From assembly GCA_949130495.1 (NCBI GenBank), contig CASBWL010000411.1, positions 1,004,001-1,068,000 of the forward strand: a stretch of DNA of 64,000 bases, in the 5' to 3' direction. The notes under the pieces are model-generated. The model made no database searches and was not told the DNA's origin. It was given only the letters and a program-made list of their open reading frames with translations. Of this stretch, positions 22,664 through 32,560 are shown piece by piece. Made by a program: the position numbers and the translations under genes. Numbering within the stretch: the first letter of the stretch is position 1; the number at the start of each line of letters is the position of its first letter. Origin of the DNA: Sambucus nigra (taxonomy: Eukaryota > Streptophyta > Magnoliopsida > Dipsacales > Adoxaceae).

Positions 22664-23409
22664 AGATAACATCACTCTATGGGGACTTTTCATGTCTTCC
22701 CAACTACACCGAAACACCCTAATCAAGCTACTCAGAGGACCTACAGTTCTTCCCTCAACCACACCAAAAGAAGTAGTGACCTAGTTGGATCCCTGACCTC
22801 TACTTGAATGTTATTCTTCTTTGAAGAGGAAATCCCTAAGACTGGTCCCAACCACAATCACGCTCTTAATATCTCTGTTGAAGTTATAGGGAAAATTGCC
22901 CCCTTCTCTCTCGTTGACAAGGATCAGCTTTGAATGTTTGCCCGTTAATAATCCTCAATTGCCTGGGATTGAAAGTGAGTGACCTTGCTCTAACCTCTAC
23001 TGTCGTACGTACCTATGACAACACCCGTCGAGAAGTAATAGGATTTATCAAGCTTGCAATAGGGACTGGCCCTATAAATCCTGTTGTTGAATTCCAAGTC
23101 ATTGACATCCCAACCTATTTCAATTTTCTCCTCGAACGACCATGGCTCCATAATATCAAAGGGGTGTCTTATTCCCTTCATCATAAATTGAAATTCTTTG
23201 CCAATGGACAAGTTATCACCATCTTGGGATACAGTGACAATACCGGGAATGCTAACACCAGTAATCTAGTACTCGAGATACAATACGGGGTGAACGATTT
23301 GCTGCTATCAGGCTTCCAGGTCGAACCACTCCTACTCCCAGCAGGGGACGACTTCGAAGACAGGGTTTGTCCAGAATACGATCCTCATGGAAACGTCAAT
23401 GTAATCTAA
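22664..23409 (+). pseudogene. Ogre aspartic protease region
   Basis: After the copia, Ogre coding sequence resumes. At about 22913-22945 the active-site stretch reads VDK(G)SALNVCPL, with one base missing inside the D-x-G codons, so the catalytic triplet is frameshifted. The open frame 22930-23409 carries the family's C-terminal part: VVRTYDNTRREVIGFIKLAI, VVEFQVIDIPTYFNFLLERP, WLHNIKGVSYSLHHKLKFFA. The domain follows the gypsy protease layout (flap D-x-R-x-V-G; later LLGRPWIH-like). The first part (22664-22929) has stops. Confidence 0.78.
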
Positions 23410-24249
23410 ATGTTTAAGAACATGCACTTCATGCCTGGACTGGGGATAGGGCAAAGATAACAAGGGATAACTGAACCTATTGTGTTGAAGGAGGACTTTC
23501 CTCCATGTGGCTTGGGCTTTCAACCATCAGAATGAAAACTCAAATTAATCCGTTAGCCTCGACTGAAGAGAAAGTTAGAATGCACCATAACTATTTCGGG
23601 AGACTCCTTAAATGGAAGATTCATCAAAGAGGGCGAAGATTTCCCCTTTTACTGCCTCCCTGAACCTTGGCATAACCCTGTAGATAAAATAATGAAACCA
23701 AGAATGGAGATCCTTTTTCAAGACAGCTACCCGTGGGCCGAAAGTTCCCAGCATTGTGTGCAACCATTCACCGAGAAGACCATAAAAGATACCAGGGATT
23801 CTAAGGGCAGTGACTCCGAGGATTCTTTCAACTTATAGATACTGGGGCTGGCAGTTTGCATGATCCACTCAGGGACTACATCATCCAATCCATCCTACAT
23901 CATCAAAGATACTGATGCACCTCTTCTCAACTGGCATGCTGCACCTGTGCCACCTGTTGATATTCAACCTAACCTCGATGTTTCTACACTTTACCCTTTA
24001 GTTGTTTCCTCTCACTCTGATGTAATCGAGACCTCCTTTGATGAGGCTCTCAATGCTGTTTTTCCTATTGATGAAATAAACGAAGATTTTGAGTATCTTG
24101 ATGTGCCTTACATTAATTGTCTTAATTTTAATCAAACTTTTGATGATGATGACTTTGCAAATGAATAATTCTTAACTGATCTAAATAAGGTTAATAACAA
24201 ACAACATAACCACGTTCAAGTTAATAAAAAGGAAACTGTTATTATTAAT
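23410..24249 (+). pseudogene. Ogre spacer between protease and RT
   Basis: A low-similarity stretch with one open frame (23860-24168) that is acidic at its end (FDDDDFANE) and has no domain I recognise. Ogre elements have a spliced intron and a variable linker about here. I see stops in all frames between 23409 and 23860, but no splice pair I would defend. Confidence 0.4.
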
Positions 24250-25130
24250 CTCGATTTTCGTAGCCAAATGCGCGAGATTAAGATATGGGCTACCTTTAAT
24301 GAGCACGAGCTCGAAGAACTACTTAAGGAATTCGTGGATGTCTTCGCATGGTCCTGCGATAATATGCCCGGTATTGACCCGGAGATAGCACAACATGAGA
24401 TTCTAACTCTACCAGAATGTAAACCAATCAAACAGAAGTTGCGTAAGCTCCGCACCGAATGTAGGTTTCATTCGAGTAATTGAATATTCTACATGGCTAG
24501 CCAATATCGTACATGTGCTGAAATCAGGAGGCAACATTCGCATGTGTGTTGACTACCGAGACTTGAACAAGACCTATCCAAAGGATGATTACTCGCTACC
24601 CAACATAGATATGATTATGGAAAACACTACCAGTCACACTCTCAAGTCATTCGTTGATGGATTTGCCAGATATAACCAAATCAAGATGCACCCTTATTAT
24701 CAAGAGAAAACTGCATTCATCTCCCCTTGGGGATCCTTTTGCTACACTATCATGCCATTTGGTCTAAAAAATGCAAAGGCTACCTAACAAAGGGCTGCCA
24801 CAACCATTATGTATGATCTGATACACAAGGAAGTCAAGGTTTATGTTGATGATAAGATTATAAAGTCCAAGACTAGAGAAGGTCATGTTCTCGCTCTCCA
24901 AAAATTCTTCGAACGACTACGACTGTACCAAATGTGGCTTAACCTACGAAAATGTGTCTTCGACGTTACCAAAGGGAAACTCTTGGGATTCATGGTCAGT
25001 GAGAAAGGGATAAAAGCAAATACTGCTAAGCTAAAAGCCATACTTGAGATGCCACCTCCACGAATGGAGAAAGAAGTTCGAGGATTCCTTGGGAAATTGC
25101 AGTACATCAGTAGATTCATCAACTAATTGA
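24250..25130 (+). pseudogene. Ogre reverse transcriptase
   Basis: Gypsy RT. The pre-RT block REIKIWATFNEHELEELLKE, DVFAWSCDNMPGIDPEIAQH is followed by a frame change near 24480. The open frame 24515-24787 has GNIRMCVDYRDLNKTYPKD, SFVDGFARYNQIKM, TAFISPWGSFCYTIMPFGLK. After a stop at 24785, 24809-25126 carries VYVDDKIIKSK (YVDD box intact), KGKLLGFMVSEKGIK and FLGKLQYISRFI. Missing: the usual F before QRA.. is replaced by a stop. Gypsy RT length is reached. Confidence 0.88.
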
Positions 25131-26300
25131 CTTTCATCTACGAACCCATCTTCAAACTCCTCCAAAAGGATTCAACCAAAGTCTAGAATGATTCTAGCCA
25201 AGAAGCCTTCAATCGAATCAAGCAATACTTAACCCGACCTCCGGGGCTCATGCCACCGCAGTCTCCTATACCTAATCGCGATCGATACTGCAGCTGGGGC
25301 TCTGCTAGCTCAGTACCTTGAAGAAACCCGCAAGGAGAAAGCCATATAGTATGCCAATTGGAAGTTAAACGATTACAAAGCTAACAACACCAGCTTGGAA
25401 AAAACATGTGTCCCTCTTGTTTGGGTTACCCAAAAGTTACGGCACTACATGCTCGCCTTCCCCATCAAACTCGTATCCCGAATGGACCCCATCAAGTACC
25501 TACTCGAGAAGCCCACCCTATCCAGATGAATGACCCTTTGGTTGATGCTTCTAATCGAGTTTGATATCACCTATATCACACAAAAATCCATAAAAGGAAT
25601 AGCCATATCTGACTACCTTGCTAACTACCCTATGAAAGAAATCGATGTCTATATTTTAGAGTTCCCATACAAGAATATACTTTGCGCCTCCCAAGAATAT
25701 ATTTGATCATAAATGTTCTTTGACGGCGCTGCCAACAAAAAAGGATATGGCATTGAAATTATCCTAATTGCCCCTGGTGACTCCCACACTCCCATTTCCA
25801 TCAAATTGGATTTGCCCTGCACTAACAACATGATTGAATAGGAGGCGTGCACGGTAGGCCTCAAAGTTATCGTCAATAAAGGAATTCGATGCCTCGATGT
25901 CTATGGGGATTCAATCCTCATCATCAGTCAAGTACTTAGAAAATGAAAATTCAAAGATGATAACTCTAACCCTTCCATGCCCATCTTGAAGAACTAGCTT
26001 CCTAATTCTAAGAAATCACCTTCCACTACCTGCACCGAGAAAAAAATAACCAAGTTGACGCCCTTGCCACCTTAGCCTCCATGATTGACATACCCAAAGG
26101 AATAACCATGGCCCCTTTTTTTATCCAGAAATACGACCAACCAACCCTGTACAACCACATCGAGCTCAGTACAGAGGAGGAACTCGAAATAGCTAATTAT
26201 CGGTACTATGATATTTGACGCCTCCTCAAACACGATAGGTATCCCCAAGGAGCTGACAAAAAACACAGAGAAACTCTCCGTAGACTGGTCGCCCGGTACA
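25131..26300 (+). pseudogene. Ogre RNase H and second (archaeal-like) RNase H
   Basis: The RT-linked RNase H is decayed: VWVTQKLRHYMLAFPI at about 25420 and MDPIKYLLEKPTLS at about 25480 match the gypsy RNase H C-terminus. The second domain begins near 25710 with MFFDGAANKKGYGIEIILI, the D-G-A/S start of the additional RNase H that marks the Tat lineage, then CTVGLKVIVNKGIRCLDVYGDSILIISQ (given here as one block with its central V-Y-G-D-S). Stops at about 25528, 25706, 25840 and 25945. Confidence 0.75.
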
Positions 26301-27441
26301 TTGACTATAATAAAGCACTGTTTAAGAGAAACTCCAATGGAATTTTACACTGCATCACAGGGGTCGACATTGAATAAATGATGCAAAAAATCCATAACGG
26401 ATAATGCAAACCCAACATAAACGACCATATGCTCGCCAAAAAGATCATTCGATAGGGATACTACTGGACTACCATGGTTCAGGATTGCACAACCTACGTT
26501 CGAAGATGGCTCAAGTGCCAATAGTTCTCCAACCTACAGCATCTACTCCCACGAGAATTGTACAACACGACTTCTCCCTGACCGTTTTCCACATGGGGCA
26601 TCGATATTATAGGGAAAGTTACACCGAAGCATCAAATGGGCATCAGTTTATCTTAGTCGCTATTGACTACTTCACTAAATGGGTCGAAGTCGAGTCATAC
26701 GTAGTTATGAATGCCAATAAAGTGGCCAAGTTTATCAGGAAAAACATCATCTGTCGATATGGAGTTCCACAAGAGCTGGTATCAGACAACGAGCTACATT
26801 TTGAGGCAGAAGTTATGGAAGTGGTTGACGAGTATGGGATTCAAAGACATAAATTCTCTCCATACCGACCTGAAACAAATGGAGCAGTCAAAGAAGCCAA
26901 TAAGAATCTCAAAGACATCATCAGCAAGATGACCGAGAGTTATCGTGATCGAGCCGATAGGATCCCTTTCGCCCTCTGGGGCTATCGTACTTCAATTCGA
27001 ACCTCTACCGGGGATACCCCTTATCCTCTAGTCTGCAGCATGAAAGCATTCCCACCCGTTGAGCTGAAAATACCCTCGCTGCGCGTCATGCTTGAAAGCA
27101 AGGTCAACGAAGAAGACTGGTACCAAAGCCGTCTTGACGAGTCGACCCTCCTAGATGGAAGAAGATTGAAAGCTCTATATCATATACAAGGGTACCATCG
27201 TCGTATAACACGATCCTTTAACAAGATATTCAAGGATCGCGGTGTCTGAGAAGGGAACTTAGCCCTCAAAGAAATAGTAGATCCCATTTGGGACCCCAGA
27301 GGGAAATTCAAGCCCAATTGGAGCGGCCCATACATAGTGAAAAAGATTCTGTCAGGCGGCGCCGCTGTGCTCATCGACCTCAACGGAGAAGAAATGGCGC
27401 GTCCAGTCAACCTGGCCCTTCTCAAGAAATTCTACCCCTAG
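26300..27441 (+). pseudogene. Ogre integrase
   Basis: Zinc-binding H/C part near 26440-26520 (TYVRRWLKCQ, then a stop), first catalytic Asp in WGIDIIGK at about 26600 in another frame, then a long open frame to 27249 with AIDYFTKWVEVE, ICRYGVPQELVSDNELHF (second Asp; Gly of DNG is Glu), PYRPETNGAVKEANKNLKDI (Glu), and ALWGYRTSIRTSTGDTPYPL. After a stop at 27247 the C-terminal GKFKPNWSGPYIVKKIL and LALLKKFYP end at 27441, the normal end of a Tat-lineage integrase. Confidence 0.85.
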
Positions 27442-27967
27442 TCTGAAATCTTGGCCCGCTACGACTCTTCTCATCTTCCTTCTATTCTAATAAAATAAAA
27501 AATAAAAAAATATCTTCTTTTCTCCCTACCCAGAACTACATGTGCCTGATCCTCTAAAAACATTTTCAAAAATGAATTTCAAAATTTTTGAAATCCCTCA
27601 GAGGTACGTAGGCAGCTCATTCTCTCCACATGAGCTTGACCCCCTTCTTTTTTCACAAAATGATATTCTTTTCTTATCCCCGAGAACGACAATTCATTTT
27701 AACATATACATGAACAAAAGTATTATGTATGCCTTAGCGATAAGTATAGATAGTTCAAAATGCAAAAAGTCATCAAGAGGCACAACTAGATGATCAAAAA
27801 CTTATTTATTTCATTATTCAAAATTTCCATGTGACTACATCGACGTAAGGAGTCAAACGACTTCCCTTGCCAGCACTACACATACTAAACAACCCTGGTA
27901 ATAACAAGCCCCACTACTCCTGAAAATCACCCTCCAATTATTCCCACAAATCACAAAACCACACCTA
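27442..27967 (+). other. Ogre post-pol spacer
   Basis: An AT-rich non-coding stretch. It has an A-rich run (27488-27510), a GAGGTACGTAGGCAGCTCAT block at 27601 that resembles GGCTACGTAGGCATCTCAG in the LTR (8290), and nothing I can call a gene. Confidence 0.5.
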
Positions 27968-29280
27968 TTATAAAAAGCTTCCCAAAGCCCTACCCGTAGA
28001 TGCCAAAGGAACCAGCACCATCATCACCTGCATCCTGGGCTCCCCAAACCTCCCCTTCATGAATGGAGTATCGCAGAAGCTCCATGGAGTAATAAGAACG
28101 GACAAGCTTGGAGTAAACCACAACGCCTCCCTCCATAGTGTCAGATATGGCAAACCACCTTTGACCAGTCTCCACATCCAGCATCTTGGCCACTACTTTT
28201 TTTCACAACCACTTCATGTAATCCCTGAAGACATGTCAGACTCGCCCAGCAGACTGAGAAGGATGGGTCAATGAACGACGATTCTCCCATAGAGAACCAA
28301 GTCGCATGTACATACGTTCTGTGAGGTCCTTCATAGGAAAGAAGTTTGGTGTCCGCGGTGGCACAATTTGCCCCTAACCAAATTGGCGCACCAACCGCCA
28401 GGGAAAGTAGAAAGTGGTTTGCCTGAGGCCTGCTAATCGGACATATTGGTATTCCCCGAGTTCCAGAATGGGCAACAACTCCCCCTACCAAGGCACATAC
28501 CAACATAAGCCTCGAGCCCCGTGCTTCACAAACCAGTTCCCCCAACTCTCAATGTCCAGGCATACGCTAATGAAATAACGCGAGAAAAAGTTTAGAATTG
28601 CCAACAAGGGGTATTCAGGTGGCACCACCATTCGAAATCTCTCCGACAGCCACATAAAAAATATTATAGGGATACCCCTCAAAAAGTCAGAATGACCCTC
28701 CCGCCAGGCATCCAGGCCATTCAAGGTCTCCGTCAGTATCACCGCTATAAGATTACAATGGTATGACATCCAATTAACGATAGCAGCCAGTTAGGGGTCC
28801 ACCAGCATTTCCCCAGTCACCAACAGGACTTTTGAAACAATGCCTAAGATGACGGCCGTGGCAGATCCAACATCACCCACGTCCTGCGAATGCATAGACT
28901 GCAACACCCCGGGAAGGGAAATCATTCTCCCCGGTAACCAATAGCCTAGCTGCCTAAGGCAAAATATGAAGAAGTCCAGCCAGTAATTCCCTGGGAGAAC
29001 GGGAAAACTCGGGTAGAGTCGCAGTAACGCTGGGATTTATCCCTAGTATGAAAGGAAATTCCTCGTAGGTAGGATAAATCTCATTCAACCCGAAGCGGAA
29101 GACATGATCCTCAGGATACGAAAGCTCGACAACCGCCATCAGCATGTTCCACTCAATGAGCCAATTATGCCACAAAGAAACTCACTGCATGTGAAAGGCG
29201 TCATAATCATCATTGGAAGAACACATTGTTTCCAAGGCTTCGAGGTAGTAGGCGAACTCAATGTTACCAGGGAGAGCCAT
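27968..29280 (-). pseudogene. Antisense Ogre gene, DUF7745-like, broken
   Basis: Runs against pol. The ATG at 29278-29280 gives MALPGNIEFAYYLEALET, and after one stop LVE-type residues lead to SYPEDHVFRFGLNEIYPTYE and EEFPFILGINPSVTATLPEF (the FRFG-x-x-E-I-x-P-T-x-E-E-F pattern of DUF7745). Further on: ILTETLNGLDAWREGHSDF, IPIIFFMWLSERFRMV (the 'ETxxGLxxC...F.GC...L..W' region) and MVVPPEYPLLAILNFFS. C-terminal blocks lie at 28141-28545. There are several stops and frame changes. DUF7745 proteins occur in and beside Ogre-like elements of many plants. The exact number of exons is unknown. A TATA box lies about 85 nt before the ATG. Confidence 0.6.
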
Positions 29281-29361
29281 CTTGCATAGAGATAACAAGA
29301 AAGTACGAATGTGAAAAAGTAAGAAAGTGAAAAGGGTGAGGAGGAAAGCCCCATCCAGACC

Positions 29362-29371
29362 CCCTTTTATA
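29362..29371 (-). promoter_or_regulatory. TATA box for the antisense DUF7745-like gene
   Basis: On the minus strand this reads TATAAAAGGG, followed by GGTCT, 82-91 nt before the ATG at 29280. The upstream motif GGTTGCCGATCGGCATGACC lies at 29515-29534. The box matches that of the second antisense gene (32118-32126). Confidence 0.6.
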
Positions 29372-29446
29372 CTTGGAAACTCTCAAGCAAAAATAAGGAA
29401 CCCTATAGAAATCGGAGTAAAACTTACCCCACCAAGTACCAAGCAA

Positions 29447-29853
29447 TTGAAGAAAGTGAAATTAAAGCCTTGGATTGATTGGACTAGACTGACATGCAGA
29501 TAGGCAGGAGAGGGGTCATGCCGATCGGCAACCCTGTATTTTGGAAAAATTCCCTTTTTCCTCTTCTGTCAAAATAAAAATAAACTCAATAAAATAATTT
29601 TTACCTTAAGGAAATTCCGAATTCCATTTATACTTATGCTTTTACTAATCTCATTTTAATACAATCATTCTCATATCAATTTTCAAAATTCTTTTTATGG
29701 TCTTAGCAACAAAGTAAAAAGAGCATATGCATTAATCACTAAAATAAGAAACTTAATAAAAAAAAATTCATTCTTCATTTGCATATATTTTGCTGTGTTA
29801 CATTGACATTTTGCAGGAAAAATAGAAAAAAAAGGAGACTCGGCCTGAACCCC

Positions 29854-29898
<45 letters not shown>

Positions 29899-30099
29899 AG
29901 ATCCTACATCCATGTGACGCGCCCTCTTCCCCCTGCGGCGAGACAATGTTCCACCACTTCCAGAGCTCGACCTTTCCCCGGAAGAGGTAGACGACACCAA
30001 GCAAGAAGGAACCTAAACCGCCTCACGAATATGAGCACTCGCTGAAGATATCCAGTCCCTGTTGTCCTTCATCCAAGTGGTCAAAACATTGATATGCTG
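29447..30099. other. Spacer between the two antisense genes
   Basis: AT-rich DNA with no supported gene. It holds the GCCGATCGGCATGACC motif (29515-29534), a related GACATGCAGATAGGCAGG at 29491-29508, A/T-rich runs at 29575-29770 and a CT microsatellite at 29857-29898. The plus-strand ORF over the CT run (29779-30045) is a repeat artefact. Confidence 0.6.
29857..29898 (+). repeat. (CT)n microsatellite
   Basis: A pure CT run of about 40 bp in the spacer between the two antisense Ogre genes. Confidence 0.9.
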
Positions 30100-32035
30100 C
30101 GAGAAACAATAGAAAAAATCCAATCAGTTAATCATGAGGAGAGAGGAAGCAACCAAGTAAATAAAAAAAGACACACCACAAGCCGAAGAACCTCTTTCAT
30201 CAGACCCAACTCTTCCGGGTCCATCAGATGAGGGTGATGCTGCAGACACACAGATCCCCCGTCAGCTCGCTGAAGGTTGTAACTAGGGGAATGCAGACGC
30301 ATAAAAGAAGGCCTCGACGTCGTCGTTGCCGCGGATGATGTAGCCACGCCACCTTCGCTATGAGACGACCCCACCCGTCGACTTGAGCCCACCCTAGGGA
30401 GAGCCATCAGATCATATATTCTAGGGGGCATCAGCAAACTCAAGACGAAGTCCAAATAATCGTACATCACCACTTTGTCAGTATACAGAGAGTATGGTTC
30501 TCCCATCATCGTAACCACCTAGACATCATCAGACATCTCCCGCACGGGCCTCATGAACATAGGGGGCCTCGCCGGAGATACCACAACCTCATCCTCCACA
30601 ATCTTTCAGACTACCCTCTCCCCAAGATACCATGAGTAGTCGAACTCATGCGCCAGCAGGTGCCGCATTTGCGCATGTCCACCCGTCACACCGGTGTGCT
30701 ATTTAGTCATCCTCCAGGAATAAAAGGTCACCTGCAAATCCCTAGTAAAAGTGAAGGATCAGTATTAACAAAATGTCATCAAAGGAAAGGAAGAGTCTCA
30801 ACGACAAAAGAAAGCTTACCCGCTCACTCGTCAGGCCATTCAAGACCTGTCGCACTGCTTCCAGAGAAAGGTTCTTCTTCGACTGCCGGTTGGACCTTTG
30901 CCACCGAAACATCCAATAGAAGTCCCCCCGAGAGTCATCCTAAAAAGAAATTAGTTACGTGTTCAACCCAATCACCTCATAGAACCACGTCTTCAAAGGA
31001 ACATTCGAGAAATAAAAAAGAAGTGCATGAATGGAGAATTCGAATGTATAAAGGAAAATGCGCAAAATAAAGAACACCTCCAGAAGATACATGGCCCCAC
31101 TAAAAGTCGATCAGCAGCACCGACTCAATGCATCCAAAGAATATTAAAGGGTCGCCAAAGTCAGGCTCCCCCAATCGTAGAAGCGGATTTTCGAAAACAC
31201 CCTAAAAAATGATAGAAACCATAAGTGGACGACGTCGCCACTCATCGCCACCAGAAAACCTACCAATACCAGTAAGATCAACAAGCGGACCATCTGACGC
31301 ACGTGTTGCTCGTCATTTTAATCAACCTTCCTCCTCAGCAAAAGCTCCCTCAAATAAGACAAGCTGAGGGAATCTCCAAAAACCACCCTCTCCACGTCAC
31401 CCAGAGCCGCCATCACCGCCTCTGGCGTCACCTGCAACGTCCTATCCACCTCAATATGGGAACCCTTGCAATCCAGCCCTAACAATTGCTAAATTTCATT
31501 GGGAGTCACCGTCATCTCCCCGAAGCCAAAATGGAAGGTGTGGGTAGTGTCCCACCACCTCTCTCCCAAGGCACATAAAACCGCAATGGAGTGGGGCGTC
31601 TCATATAAATCTGACGCTAGCCTCCCAAAACCCGCGGAGGACACCATCCAACGCTCCATAGCAGGAAGGTGCTCCCAAATATCCTTAATCCATGTCATAT
31701 CGCGGGAACAAATAGTCAACATAGATACGTCAGACTATCAAGAAATGAAGAAAATCCTTGTCAGATTAAAGAAATAAAGCAATCTCGTTAAGAAAAGAAG
31801 AAAGGAATACCAAAAATCATGCAATAATTACATAACCACCAGGGTTCACTACCCTTGAAGAGCAATGACGCGAAGGCTCGATCAGTAGAGTCTAATCATC
31901 CGCCACAGGCTCAAACGAGTTATAAGAGTTCTCACTACCCAATGTGAGGGGCACCCTAGCCCTCCACTCTAACACTGCACAGTCATCGGCATTAAGCCAT
32001 GCCATGTGGGTTGCACTGCTCGAAAAGTCAGCCAT
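30100..32035 (-). pseudogene. Antisense Ogre gene: plant mobile domain (PMD) protein, spliced and broken
   Basis: The minus-strand ATG at 32033-32035 starts MADFSSSATHMAWLNADD. A first exon ends near 31850 (LLIEPSRHCSSRV). A probable intron follows, and a second exon (31722 and down) holds WIKDIWEHLPAMERWM, SSAGFGRLASDLYE, ALGERWWDTTHTFHFGFGEM (core of PMD: ERWW..THTFH...GEMT.TP.) and LLGLDCKGSHIEV. Then LSLSYLRELLLRRKVD and, near 31150, DWGSLTLATLYYSLDALSR and AMYLLEVFF, the second PMD block. The C-terminal part is at 30132-30518. Stops occur in every exon. Known family: PMD proteins such as MAIN and MAIL1 in Arabidopsis, thought to derive from transposon-borne genes. Confidence 0.75.
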
Positions 32036-32117
32036 TTCGGACATTAGGATGATTTGCATAGGTTTATAACAGAAGAAAATAAGTCATAAAGCTGTGCAAA
32101 ATGAGGAGAACCCACCC

Positions 32118-32126
32118 CCTTTTATA
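32118..32126 (-). promoter_or_regulatory. TATA box for the antisense PMD gene
   Basis: The minus strand reads TATAAAAGG followed by GGGTGGG, 83-91 nt before the ATG at 32035. Immediately upstream on the minus strand lies GGTGCCTATCGGCATGACCC, almost the same motif as before the other antisense gene. Confidence 0.6.
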
Positions 32127-32133
32127 GGAAGCT

Positions 32134-32275
32134 AAGGGTCATGCCGATAGGCACCCCCTCCTCCGATCGATCAGCACTGAGCCTTTCACCTTCTTGAGGT
32201 ATCCCAAAAGTTCGTGCCAATACCGATTGGCACACCTCCATCCATACCGGTCAGTACACCCTCAAAAATTTTGTA
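32134..32275 (-). promoter_or_regulatory. Cluster of GCCGATCGGC-like dyads upstream of the PMD gene
   Basis: Four related blocks in about 140 bp on plus: ATGCCGATAGGCACC (32142), CTCCGATCGATCAGCAC (32161), GTGCCAATACCGATTGGCAC (32214) and CATACCGGTCAGTACACC (32244). Each contains a near-dyad of the type TGCC-GAT-CGGCA. The same motif appears upstream of the antisense DUF7745-like gene (29491-29534). Most likely binding sites or a promoter-proximal repeat; function not known. Confidence 0.5.
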
Positions 32276-32560
32276 CGAAAAATCCAAAAAAATGCCAGAA
32301 AATCTCGAACAATTCTCAGAAAATTCCTAAAATTGCCAAATCCATTTTAGCACCTTGTTCACCAAGGAAAACATTTTTTTACACCCCCAACGGAATTCCG
32401 GAGAATCATTCTCCCCAATAATTTCTCCAATGGACACTCCAAATTTTTCCCCAGCTACAAAATCCTCGGATCATTCACTATTCCCCAGCGAAACCTAAAA
32501 TCCAATCATCATCCCCATTGGAGTCCCCAAATTTCTCGAAGGAAAGTATACCTCTTTTAG
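32276..32560. other. AT-rich leader between promoter cluster and array
   Basis: No gene seen. It contains several imperfect CCAAAAAATTCC / CCCCA blocks, with weak repetition of 'CCCCAATAATTTCTCC' type text. It abuts the 40-bp array at 32561. Confidence 0.5.

Noticed and set aside
29779..30045. Plus ORF with (LS)n
   Set aside because: Crosses the (CT)n run in a spacer; no support on either side.
27968..32035. A host gene captured between LTRs
   Set aside because: The genes lie at the usual place of antisense genes in Tat elements and have element-like motifs; capture of a host PMD gene is possible but not supported here.
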